This document shows positions 48,101 through 60,100 of a DNA stretch of 64,000 nucleotides, piece after piece. A program made the position numbers and the translations under genes. This stretch comes from Macrocystis pyrifera (Eukaryota; Sar; Phaeophyceae; Laminariales; Laminariaceae): the NCBI GenBank assembly GCA_031763025.1, contig JASSKH010000010.1, positions 14,966,085-15,030,084 of the forward strand. Reading direction: 5' to 3'. Every line of letters starts with the position of its first letter. Positions within the stretch are counted from its first letter, which is position 1. The notes under the pieces were generated by a model. That model had not been told where the DNA came from, did no database searches, and saw only the letters and a list, made by a program, of their open reading frames with translations.

Positions 48101-51100
48101 ATGTTCTTGCCTCAGAAGACCTGCGATTCGTCCGTGACAAGTGCGATCCAGGTGAAGATGGGGGGTCCGAAAAAACTTCCGTCCATGAACTGGAGTCCCT
48201 TCATATCAGAGCGAAGGAAGCTCAATCGATGGTGGCTGCGGCCCAACTTCGACTACGTATCATGGAGGAAGAGAAAGAAAACGCGTACGCCACCGCAAGC
48301 GAAGCAGAGGTGAGGTCCAGCTGCGATACTGTGCCTAGGCCTAGACCATACGTTCGGTACCTGACTCGGCAACACAAGAATGTGGTTGAATGTGGTTGAG
48401 GCAATGTGACTCACAGATTTTCTCTCCTCGCCTTCCGCAGCTGCAGAAGGAGGATACTGTTTTTCCTCGTGAATGGGACACTCCCACAGAAGAAGAGCGC
48501 GAGGAGGACCTTCGAGAAGACGAAAACGTTGCGAGATGGGAGGCTCAGACCGCCGCACAGTTCTTGCCACCTGCGATGATCGTGAGACCCTTTCAACGTC
48601 CACGGCCCGTGATCGTCTGCTTGAGTCGGGATGTGCCGGCTGCCGCAAAGCTCAACATTGTGAGCCGATTGCAACACGACCTTTCAGGCGTGATACTTAA
48701 CATCGATAAGCAAACAGACATGGGCCTTCACGTTCGCGACCTGCAGCAAGCTCTATCGGCCAGGTGTGGAGGAAAACTGCAACGCTTGCGCGTAGGTGCT
48801 CAAGGCTTTCTCGTGCCCGGCGTGAGCGTGATTCGTACCGTGGCAATCGGTAATAGCGCAAGTCTGGACGAAAAACGAGGTAGCGACCTCGAGTACGCAA
48901 GTCACTTTTTTTTTCGTTTTTTACATCGAACTCATAGCGATAGCGCTGTATTCACAGTGGGATATCCTGAAATTTCAAGGCCGTGACCGTTGTTCGTTTT
49001 ATCGTGCTCTGGGCGAGCTGCTGAACTCCCATCCCAGCGCCCTTAGGAAATGATTTAGTCTTTATCGCCTGCTATGTATTCATCCTCCAATATTGATGAC
49101 AGGTTTGGTGCAGTATGCCACGTGGACATAGGTATTGGTGAGCGATGCAGGAAAGCTTTTCTTCAACGCTTGGCGACAGTCAAAGATGCACTTATACCCA
49201 CGCCAACTTTTGTGTTGGTGATGGGCGACAAGAATAATCGTTCTGGAGGTCCGCTGGACACCTGCATAGGTTGCAGTGACCGCGACTTGACTGTGATGGG
49301 AGATGGTGAGATGAAGAGGCGCCTCGAGGACATAGCCCGGATCGTCGAAGAAATTCGGGCTCCCGTATTTCTTACCAACCTAGCGAGTATGGGCCTGGAA
49401 GTTACGCCACCATCAGACTCCCATATTATTGTTCTTGAAGCGGTCATCATTTTGCTCACGCCACAAGTAGTTTTCGAAAACCACGTTCCTATGTCGCCAT
49501 TGAAAGGAGTCTCTTGGACGGAGGCCAGGCACATCTTAGGCTTTTCGGATAAGCTGTGGGCTGCTATCGCAAGAGTAGATGCCTACAGCATCCCGCCGGC
49601 GAAGATTTCTACGCTTCAGGTGTGTTAAGTTGCCATGCCGCGGGGGGTAGCGGACCGAGCAAGGTTGTTCACCCACATGACTTTTTAGACAATTGAAAAT
49701 AGTAAAATGACCCTTGTCTGTCAAATCGCCCAACGTTGTACACCTGGTGGTGGAAGTATATACGTTTCCACCAGATCGTGCGTAGTGCTCCACCTGTCGA
49801 CTTTTTATTGTACGGGGAATCCTTGCAAACCGAGACCAACAGTACGATCACTTCCAGCCTGAGCAGGGTGCCGTTTTATCGCTAACAGGCATACCTCAGG
49901 CATGAACGATGGCCCTCAAAAGTTGATGCGTCCTGCGACGATGTTACGCTCAACAGCCTGGCTTCATGGGCGCGCTCCACCATCGAGTTTTCTACCCTCT
50001 TGGCCAACGCCGGAGGATGCCCCGCGGTTTTGTGCCCTTATTCGACCGCTCCTGTTGGGGTGTTGGCGGCAGTCGTGCCGGTGCACGACGAAGACTTCCA
50101 TGCTCATGAAGAGTGCAGTATCAACGTCAAACGAGGGTGAGTTGATACCGAGTACATTACCGCTGATAATGAGGATAACAACCGTAATATAAAAAGTATC
50201 CTCGATTTTCCTGTCCACGAGGTACTGCTGTGTTGTGATAGAAAAATATTTCTACTCTGTGTTGCACTATTTATCGCATTTTTTATCACTCGAAGGCCCT
50301 TCGCCTAAATAGGTTTTGGCGCCCAAGTTCCTGGAATGCTCTTGGAGGAAGTTAACAACATTCACGGTCCGAAATGTCTTACGATGTCATCCCGGTCACC
50401 GGCAGGTGGAGAGCAGCATACAACCGGATTCTGCTTGCCGTCTTGGAAGATGTTCGGGTTTTTCGAGTGGCCAAGAATGTTCTAGGTGCTAGTCCTCCAG
50501 GTGTTCATTTGATTGAGGTAAGTCTGTCTCACCCATCCTGTTGTAACTTTTAGCAATACATTGTTCTTATAATTGTTGTCTACGCACGCTTACTGTTTCA
50601 AGTTGCCATCGTGTCCGGAAAAGAAAGTCCTTCCTATGCACGAATGGCCCTTTCGTTTTTCCACAACAGGTTTACCAGGAATGTGGGCGACTCTTTTTTC
50701 ACGTCTATGACCCAGAATCTTGTGCAAGCAGCTTTTGCGACATTGAAGAGTGGCAGGTATGTCTGCCGTGCGCGCCCAAAAGAGAGCTCAAAGTACCGGA
50801 TGTGAGGAGCTTCCAGTCATAGTCATTGCTACTCTTTTTTTTTTCTCACGTCTCAATCCGGAATCTTGTGCGAGCAGCTTTTGCGACATTGAAGAGTGAC
50901 AGGTACGTTCAACGTGCGGCCAACACGAGTGCTCAAAGTACCGGATGACAGGAGTTTCCACTCATAGTTATTGCTCCCCCTCCATTTCGTCATTCACTAA
51001 CTGCATCCCCCAGACGAACCATTTTTTTTCGTGGGGCCTGCCGCAAACGTCCGTGCGAAGTGGTCACCTATACTGTGTCTGTTTGTAGTGAATCGCCTCA

Positions 51101-54100
51101 CTTTCCCCACGTTGCCCGCCTCGTTCAGATTAGCCCCCTGTTGGCACCTGCCCTGGATCAACCGCCCGAGTTCGGATCAAGCACGGTGCCGTGCGATCGG
51201 CGAGATCTTTTTGCACGCTTGGTGGCTCTCCTCAGCTTCGAAACGAATCCACACGATACGGTGAGCTACAGTAGGTATGACAGCTATTAATACACCTATC
51301 GAGGAAAGGAAAGGAACCGACAGTAAGCGACCTATTGCGGTATTGGTGCATTGTGCAGACTTGAAGTACCTTTGAGGTATAAGTATGGGACAGCATAGTA
51401 TGAACCCCATGCCACACCAAGATAACACGAGCTTCAACGTACGGTACCACTCACCCATCGCACGTCGAATGATGATGTTGCAATCGCGCCAAACAGGCGG
51501 GAATACAGCACCTGACGTGCAAACGACGTCTTCGACGCCTTCTTCGCGACACACGGCGTATATCGGGACATCTTGCGCAGATTGTCGTGTACGAAGAGGC
51601 GCAGAGCCAACTAAGGTGTACTGTTTATCTTGCAGATCACGCTGCCAGGATACAACTCAAAGTGAAACCCGAATCTCTGGAGAAGGTGCTCCAAGACTGT
51701 GACAGCAAGATGGGAGAGCGACAGGCAATCCAGAGCCAAGACAGTGATCGCTTACTAGTCCCGATTACTGATCGCCTAGAAATATCTCCCTCTCGCACGG
51801 TGGTTGCTACCATGGGCGCTGGACACGGTGCCCGTGCGAGGGAGGCATCTGGCCAAGGTTTCAGCTTAAAACTCCGCTGTAAGGTGAGTACTTGACTGCA
51901 TACGGTATATACGAAGAAGTGGCAGCCAGTGGAGTACAGAGCTATACCGTTTACTTCCTGACGTCCCAAACTGTCAATTTTAACACGCATAATTTCTGAT
52001 CTCTCCTCGTCACCAAGGGTGGCCCAGGGAGGCGAGTACTCCAGGCTGTGTGCTGCATTTCCGGCTCATCTCATGTTGTCACCGCATGGGAGCTTGGACG
52101 AGGGGGCTCCCTGCGATTGGCCGCTTACGACCCAGTCACGAGCATGACATACGGGGCACAACTTTCCAAGATCGAGCGAGTTTGTTGCGGATTTGGAGGG
52201 GAGGACTACAAATCGTGGAGCAGGCATCTCGCCCGGCGTTTGAGCTTGCGGAGAGCAGTAGAGGCTGCTCACATGAAGAGCGCGAAACATGGGAGAAGCA
52301 ATTTACCGGCGAAGCGAACGATGATACTGGACAAAACAGTGTTTTCAACCGCCTGTCGCATTGCTTCAGGGAGGACTGATTCCCGGCTGATTCGAATGCG
52401 GGCAATACTCATCGATGATGGACAGACCCTCGAGCTCGATATTTACCAAAGTAACCCGTCAAAGAATTGTAATTTTTTACTCACGGCAGATGATCTCGCC
52501 GGGGTGGGGCTCCGGCCGCCCGAGGTCAACTCGGCTCATGCTGGTAAGGCCATCTCTAGTACAAAGCATGTGAAAAATAGTGACGTCTGCGCCGAGCAAG
52601 GGTGTTCGATGGCAAGTATGCTCCTGGATGCCGCAAGCAGAGAAGCCGCTATGCGCCACTTCGCGCGCCAGCTGCGTTTTGCTCAAGATTCTGATAGCGT
52701 TATTTTGTCGATTGGTGGCGGCTCAAGAAGGTCAACGATGGTTATGTCTGAGACTGCAGAACAGCGACGGCCTCAGTGCAGAATGAGCGTCGCCCGCTTA
52801 CATGCTACTACCCAGCCAGGGTCTCACGCTACTTGGCGCCGTGGGTTAGCCCAGGAATGCTCAGAGAGGCGTCGCCAACCTGCTGTTTTATTGCACGCTG
52901 GTGAGGCAACTCGCCCACATTCTTCTCAGGAAGCAGGTGGAAGGAAGAGGGCGCCCGACTCCGTTCCCAGGTATTTGAGGTTTGTGTTTTGTATCTCTGT
53001 CAACATTTTATCTGGTAGCAGGTACCTGGTACGTGACCGGCTGTGTTTTATGGTGACATCAAGCGGGGCGTTTGGGGGCACATTTCCATCAGTTCGCCGA
53101 CGACATTGATGGGATCGTATGCACCAAGCACTCAACGAAATATGGTGGTCGTTCCTTTGAGTAAGCTGTGTGTATGTACCCTGGGGAAGATGTTTTTACA
53201 ATAGCTCACTTCTCTGAAATCCTGTCTATGGTCACTTCACCGGCTGTAACAAAAATGAATATCGATGGGAGAAAACAAGCTAGTACAAAAAAGCGCACGG
53301 CAGGAACATATCAGTCCGTGGGGGGATCGGTACTAACGAGCTGTGGTATAACTTCCATCATCACTTGCAACCACATAAACGCCAGGAACATATCCATGGT
53401 ATTGTATGTACACTCGAGAAAAAAAAAGGAAAGGGAAAGGAAAGGAGAGGAGAAGGAAAAAAAGAAAAACACGAAAAGAGAAAAGAAAAAAGAAAAAGAG
53501 GAAAAATATAGGAAACCAAACGAAGCAAATATAAATGCGCTCGAGGCGCAGGCCGAGTCCCGAGGGCGAGGTTGTTGTTTGCTGGCACGATTAGTCGTAT
53601 GATATGTCTGTCCAGCTATTGGGCCAACATGAGGACGCCACAACATGACCAGACGGAAGGTGAGAAGACAAGAAAAAGGTAGAGACAAAGAGCTAACAAC
53701 AAACAAAAAACGAGCAATCCTGTGTCTAGTTGGTGGGTCAATGACGACACAACCGACACAAAGAGGACAGCGACAGACGGACCAAGGGAAAACGTCAACA
53801 TGATCGGAATAAAAGAAAAATAGCAAAGGGTCACTCAAATAGAAAAATAAGGTGACCCAGCTGACGCAGAATGACCGGGTACGAGGGGGTAGGATACCAT
53901 CGACTTGGCAGGAAATAGGGCACAACAACTAAAAACAAACTACAATCGAATCGTCGTTTGGCGTCTGCAAATATTTGCTGTGATATATTCTTTTATGGAC
54001 TGCTGAGGCCAAAATCAGGTGTACCTGCCACTTTTGGCCAAAATCAGTTACATACTAAAACCAAGTAAAAAACGCGCGCCACGAGCGGTTTTGTGTCCAT

Positions 54101-57100
54101 GAAAATCCATTAAAAAAAACTGCGCCCGAACATGGCGTGTGGCTTCCAAAATCTTTTTTTTTTTGTTTTCTATAGGTATAGGCCACAGAAAACAACAGAG
54201 CACACATCATAACAAGTGAAGTACATCCATCGTACATCAAATATATCAGGAGACATGTCAAGGAAGGCAAAACGTGCGTTGTCAAGGGGTGTTGGACCGA
54301 GTGTTCTGCACTAAACCTAGTAGTTTGGTGATAGTCGAGACTTGTCGAGGCAAAGTTGCTGTCAAGGGGTGAAAATATGCTGTCTCCTGACATTTTTGTC
54401 ATATACTCCGAAGAAGAAAAAGTGAAATCACCGTACGTATGTGTGCTTAAATACGTAGGTACTTTGCACAAGTACAGAGCGTACGTATGTATGCATAAAT
54501 GCGTACGTACGAGTACATCAGAGTTTATACACAAGAATTGTGCAACCGAGGGGCCGCAGATGCATGCGCAGAGGAAATACATTGTACGTATGGCCTCTCT
54601 GATTGGTTCAAAAATGGCCGAAATCAGTTGAAAGCTAGACAGAGTGGACAAAGTCAGGTATACCCTGGCCAATTCGAGCGAAAATCAGTTACGATGTCAG
54701 TCTGGCCAATAGCAGGGCTCCTGGCGTGTGATTTGTACTTGTTCTTAGTATGTAACTGATTTTGACCAAAAAGTGGCCAGTTTTTTTTTTTTTTTTTTTT
54801 CACCACTATTACTTTCCAACCCACTCGTAGGAGGTTTCACCCTCGGCGATCTTCTGGACAATCCAAGGTCACAGGTGTCGTCCCTTCTGCCCCCCGGTAC
54901 GTGCCTTTTTTTTTTGTCGCACATAGGGTTCAGCATTCCCGCTGCTCGTCGATTTTCATCGAATGTAGCTAACTCACGCTCTCGCGCTTTCCGCTTATCA
55001 ATTTTTTATGCAAGAAAAAGTCCCTACGAGCATGCACTCGGTGAGATTTGAACCCACGAAATTGATCTTGATAGGCACGCGGACCACCTACCAAGCCACC
55101 GGGGACGCCGGTATACCTGATTTTGGCTAAAACCCTTTTTTTTTTATCACTTACCAGGTAGGAACTTTGTTCTTACGGAAGGTAGAACTCGAACGTGCCA
55201 AGTCCAATATTTATGCATAATGGGATGGTTGGAGCACCCAAATGATGCCGTTTGATCCGCTGGCTGCCCTACTTCGTAAAAAGGAGATCACAAGCATAAC
55301 GTTGGACTTTGTTTGCGGGGTTGTGGTGGGCATTGTTTTAATGTATTTTCCTTCAGGCATTCGTCAAAGCGGGACAAGGGCAAGCAGAAGCGAGCGAAGA
55401 AGTTCCCAAAGCAGCCCGCGAATACAGATCGGAATCATGACACCCATGTCTCAGAGATTGGCGAAGGAGAGCAACCGGCACTTTGCGGATCAGAAAACGG
55501 GATCAAAACGGACGAAAACGTCCAGCTACAGGTATTTCGACGCGAAATCGTATTTTACTGGTACATGAGGGTCCCAGTCCGGTGTTACAGAATTGCGAGA
55601 AAGTAGGGGATCCGCAGCCACGCATTTGATCGCGAGGATCGACGGTGCGTGCTTTCTCGTGTTAATGTCTACGATCAAGGTATTTCTCAGATACCGGGTA
55701 CCAGGTAGTTTGCAACGGAATGTTGGCGGAATGGTTCACAATTTTCGATCGAGGATTTCCTACAAACGTTTATGCCCGACTCAAGCGGTATGCATCTATA
55801 TGTACGTCCATTAATCGCAGGAAAAGCCCACCGGGCATATCACAGACACACCTAAAACTTCCTGCATTGGCGGGACCGCGCCAGTATGTCTTCCACGACA
55901 CGATGAATGCAAAATTTTCGCAAGAGCTGTTTCGATACGAAAAGACGACTGGGAAAGTCACCAGCCTGTGTGTCATACGGTGGTCACCGTGTACGCATCA
56001 TCTCCATCACCATCAGGAGTAGGAGACGGGTTCGCCAACAACGACGGTGTGTGTCTTCGAGCCGTGGTATACTACGCGAAATTGGGGGCGTACGCGGAAG
56101 CAACTATCAAGGGTTTCCCCGACCTTCGCCAGGTGAGCTGTGCAGCAGGCATACTGATCTGACCTCGCTCGGCGTCGCTGTCGTTTTGTATATACAACGT
56201 TTGCTAACGTTTGTTTCGTTCTCTGCATTTCATCATCTCTGTGCGGTGTAATTCTGCAGACTTTTGACGATTCGATCGATGGTCTCGCGTTTTGCAGGTT
56301 GTTGGTGCGCTGCACCAGCCCCTCGCGCACGACTGGAGGCATCAAGGACAGCAAGGGGACAACGATGGGACGGCGGCAGAAGCTCTTTTTAACTTCATAT
56401 TCCACCATCGGGCCATAATTGTTTCGGGTGTATGGGACGCCGAGCTCGACGAGTATGTTGAACATGGGGCGGACTTCACCGTTGTCTTCAAACGAAGTCG
56501 TCTATATAGTTCGGTGAAACAAACACCCATTAATCTTCAAGGGGAACAAGACACTCAGGCAAACGCTGGACATCTCATCGACAACAAAAGCCGCCGAGGA
56601 ACAAAGGTAAGCATAGCAACATCCTTCTTGGTGTGTCCCGTCGTCGACGCCGGCAAAATGGCGAAACGAAAACAACAAGCTGTCATTGTCGTGAAAATGA
56701 TAGAGCCACCATGCATACGTTGAGCCACTGTCGTACAATTCTAAGGGGCTTATAGTAGTACCGATACGATGCACTGATGATAACAGTAACATACGTACTC
56801 TACTTAAGGTTTCATTTCATGTTATTATTAATAGAGGATATTACGTGCTGTGCGTCCGACGTGCGGTCGCAAGCATACGTGGTCAGGTGAAGACGTGCAG
56901 GTGAATACGACGCGCACTACAGTAGACGCTCTCCGTTCCCCGAGAAACAGACTTGCATACCAAATTACCGATCTGTCTAATTCGGATGGCGCTTGGTCAA
57001 ATTACTTAACTAACAGTAAACACACAACCAGTGGCATAACGGTAGTCAGTCATACACTACCTGGTAACAGTACCTGTTTATTTCAAATAATGTTTTGGCC

Positions 57101-60100
57101 GTTTTCGTATTGCTAAAAGTCTTCGACGCGTACTATTAATATTAATACCAGCAGACCTATAAGCCTACTGTATTAATAGTTATAATCTAGCAAGCTTCGT
57201 TGACCTTCGATCCAGGCTGCGAAGTCGTGTGGGTCAAACGAATACGGCATGATTAAACAGATTTTGTCGTCTGTCAACCCTTACATTACTGCAAAAAATG
57301 TTCGTTATTAATCCAAACAGTTTTTGCCCACAATGTGAATGCAGCTGAGGTGCACTTGTCAAGAGGTTAGTTCATGCGTACAGATTCCGGCCTGATCGGT
57401 CTCAGCAAAAATGAACGGTCCTTCGTTTGCTTTCAAACGATGTTCGTTTGGAATATAACATGTTCACGTATACTACGTATATACCGGTACTCGTAGGTGT
57501 TTCGTCGTGCCGTCAACGTCAGCAGCACATTGTTCCAGGTTACGGTGTACGAGTTACCCCCGCCAGAGGCGAGCCAGGAGACAGCACCAACCCTCAAGTT
57601 CATCGCGTACGATCCCAAGACGGCCGAGCAGGTAGGGAGTCTTGATATTATTATTAGGCTTGCCATCCGACAATATTAAATGTGCAGCGTGAGCTTCACC
57701 GTCGATAGATCAAAACGTTCCTGAAAGAAGAAATCCCCGGATACTAAGGAAACCTATGCACAAGGTCTATCAATCTTCTATGTCTACCTCCTTTTATGCT
57801 TTATCTACGATACTCTACGCGTTGTCTTTGCTCCCATATTGTTGCGGGGCTAAAAAATGCAACAAGGTGCGCCATTGCGTGCCGTCTTATGTTTTATGTT
57901 GGGCTTGCTCTCTCCACGCGTACTGTTCTGTCGGACTGAGTTGGAATAAGGAATGTGGTGGTCAAGACCCTCTTAGTTCTGACCTCTAAAATCTTGGTTG
58001 TATTGCGTGCAGCTTGTAGCTGTGGTCGGCCCCGATGCAGTCCTCGAGCTCGGTGGGGGCGCGTGTTCGCCCTGGATGGCACGAGAAAAGCGCGAAGTTC
58101 TGGCTGAGATCTTGGTACAAGCTCTCCGTCTCAAGGTGGGGCGCAACAATGGCGGGATTGGATACCATTATTACACATACGTCGGGCTCTCAGAGAGCTC
58201 CGTTTTCCTTAACTACTAGGATTACAGATTACATTTCGCCTTGATATTTTCAATATAAGACCGCATGTGAAACCGTCATAAAAATGAAAATGGAACAGAC
58301 TGGCGTATCATACCAGTACGTGACCATCAGCACATCAGCGACGATGATAGGCACGAAGATTATTGGCATAGACACGACTGGGCAGCATATCGACCTCGCA
58401 TCCACCGTGGACTGCTGTGGTTGTATCGTATCCACATCCGGATACGGGGCTCCATGGTGCTTTCAGCCTGTAAATACATTAAACTGCTGCGTAGGATGTA
58501 CTTGATTGTGGTGTACGGTATTTTTGTTATTCCTCTACTCAACCTGGCTCAACCATGGGAAGTTTCTGGATGGACCACTTGGCAGTACAGTCGCATGTAC
58601 GACCTCGGTACGACCTCAGTATGGTTACGTACATCCTCGATCGTTACGGGCATGCGCGGGGCCGCAGGCGGAAATCAGCCTCCCGCGGCGAATTCCGCTT
58701 GCATAGTAGTATAATACCAGTATGCCACGAAAGTAACATTAATAAATACCGGGGTACTCACTACTCGTACAGTGCACGTGCTCATTTCTTCGCTCGTTCA
58801 CCGAACCGAGGAATCCGTTTCCTGTTCATAAAGATTTCACCGGACGGCTCTTCTACTCTGATGATGCCGTGGTCTGGTGAGAACCTCGTATTCTTGGACG
58901 AGGCACACCCAGGAGAAACGTCACGGCCTCGGAGGGACAAGGCACGTGCTTGTGCAAAGCGGATAGGGCTTTCAAGGCTTGATGTCTTTAGCACCCGTGT
59001 CACCGGTTTCGAGGTACGTACAGTGCGTACAGTGGATCCCTCCTCCGTTGAGAGTGAAGCTAGGAGGATATGGTTTCACTGCAAGTCTTGTCCTAACAAT
59101 TGAGTCTAGGGCATATGATTGGTGCCGTTGGGCACTGAAGCACTGAAGTTGCAGCGGTCGAGGTTGCTAAAATACGTAAAAAAAGTGTCCGTCTCGCGTA
59201 CGAGCGTTGTCAAGCAAGTATACAAGCACGCTGTTCTCCACACAGTACGGAGATTGCGGACGGGGCCCTGGATACAAGTCCCCACCCCCGAGTACGCTGA
59301 CTCATTGTTTTCTCCGCGGAGTGAACTACGCGGGTAGCAGTTTCACAGTAACAATGACAGGAAACCCGCAAGAGGTGTCACCATTCCCAAAATTACGCAT
59401 TATCAGTATTTAACACCAAGATAACTACGTACCTGGTACACAACCTGGAGCAGTCACTGGATGTTTTAGTCGTGGTACCTGTTGCTTCACGCTTTAAAGT
59501 ATGCTTATGGGCTGGACGTCCAGATATTGCGAGTCCATAGCGCACGGTTTCTTCTTTGTACCCAAATATATAGGTGCCGCGTTCTGTATCCTTGCGCGTA
59601 GTAACCACCCACTCCTCGACCTCCATTGCGTAATATTGCGGGCACGACACTGTTGTCACGGCAGTTCATAATTCAGGTACTGTCCAATAACCCCTGCCAA
59701 TTTTGCGACAAGCCCCGTACTTATATCCTTATATCTGTGCTGCTGGCGAAGAAACACCCTCACCCATTTTTTCATCGTGTCAGGTGGTTATCACAGTCTT
59801 CGTGGAAACCGATGCATCTTCACCCGTCCCGGAGATGGCGGCAGCACATGGGGATGGGGATGAGGATGTTGAACAACCAACGCTCATCTTCAATTTGCAT
59901 TGCCCCAAGCTCTCCAAAAGCGCAGATGTTGATCTACCTCACGATATGCAGAAGATGATATCAGGCGAGACAAATGATGGCAGCTCAGACTCCTGCTATG
60001 TATGGTAGGGTGATTGGACACTTATTTCCCCTTTGATTTCAGTGGCTCAGAGCCACTCCGCCGTATGACGGCCCGTAGTTTGTTGCGATCTTGAGCTATT

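Noticed and set aside
51014..51128. Frameshift in a T8 run at the start of exon 10 of the large gene
   Set aside because: It is only required if the acceptor at 51,013 is used. The acceptor at 51,128 has a better pyrimidine tract and keeps the frame.
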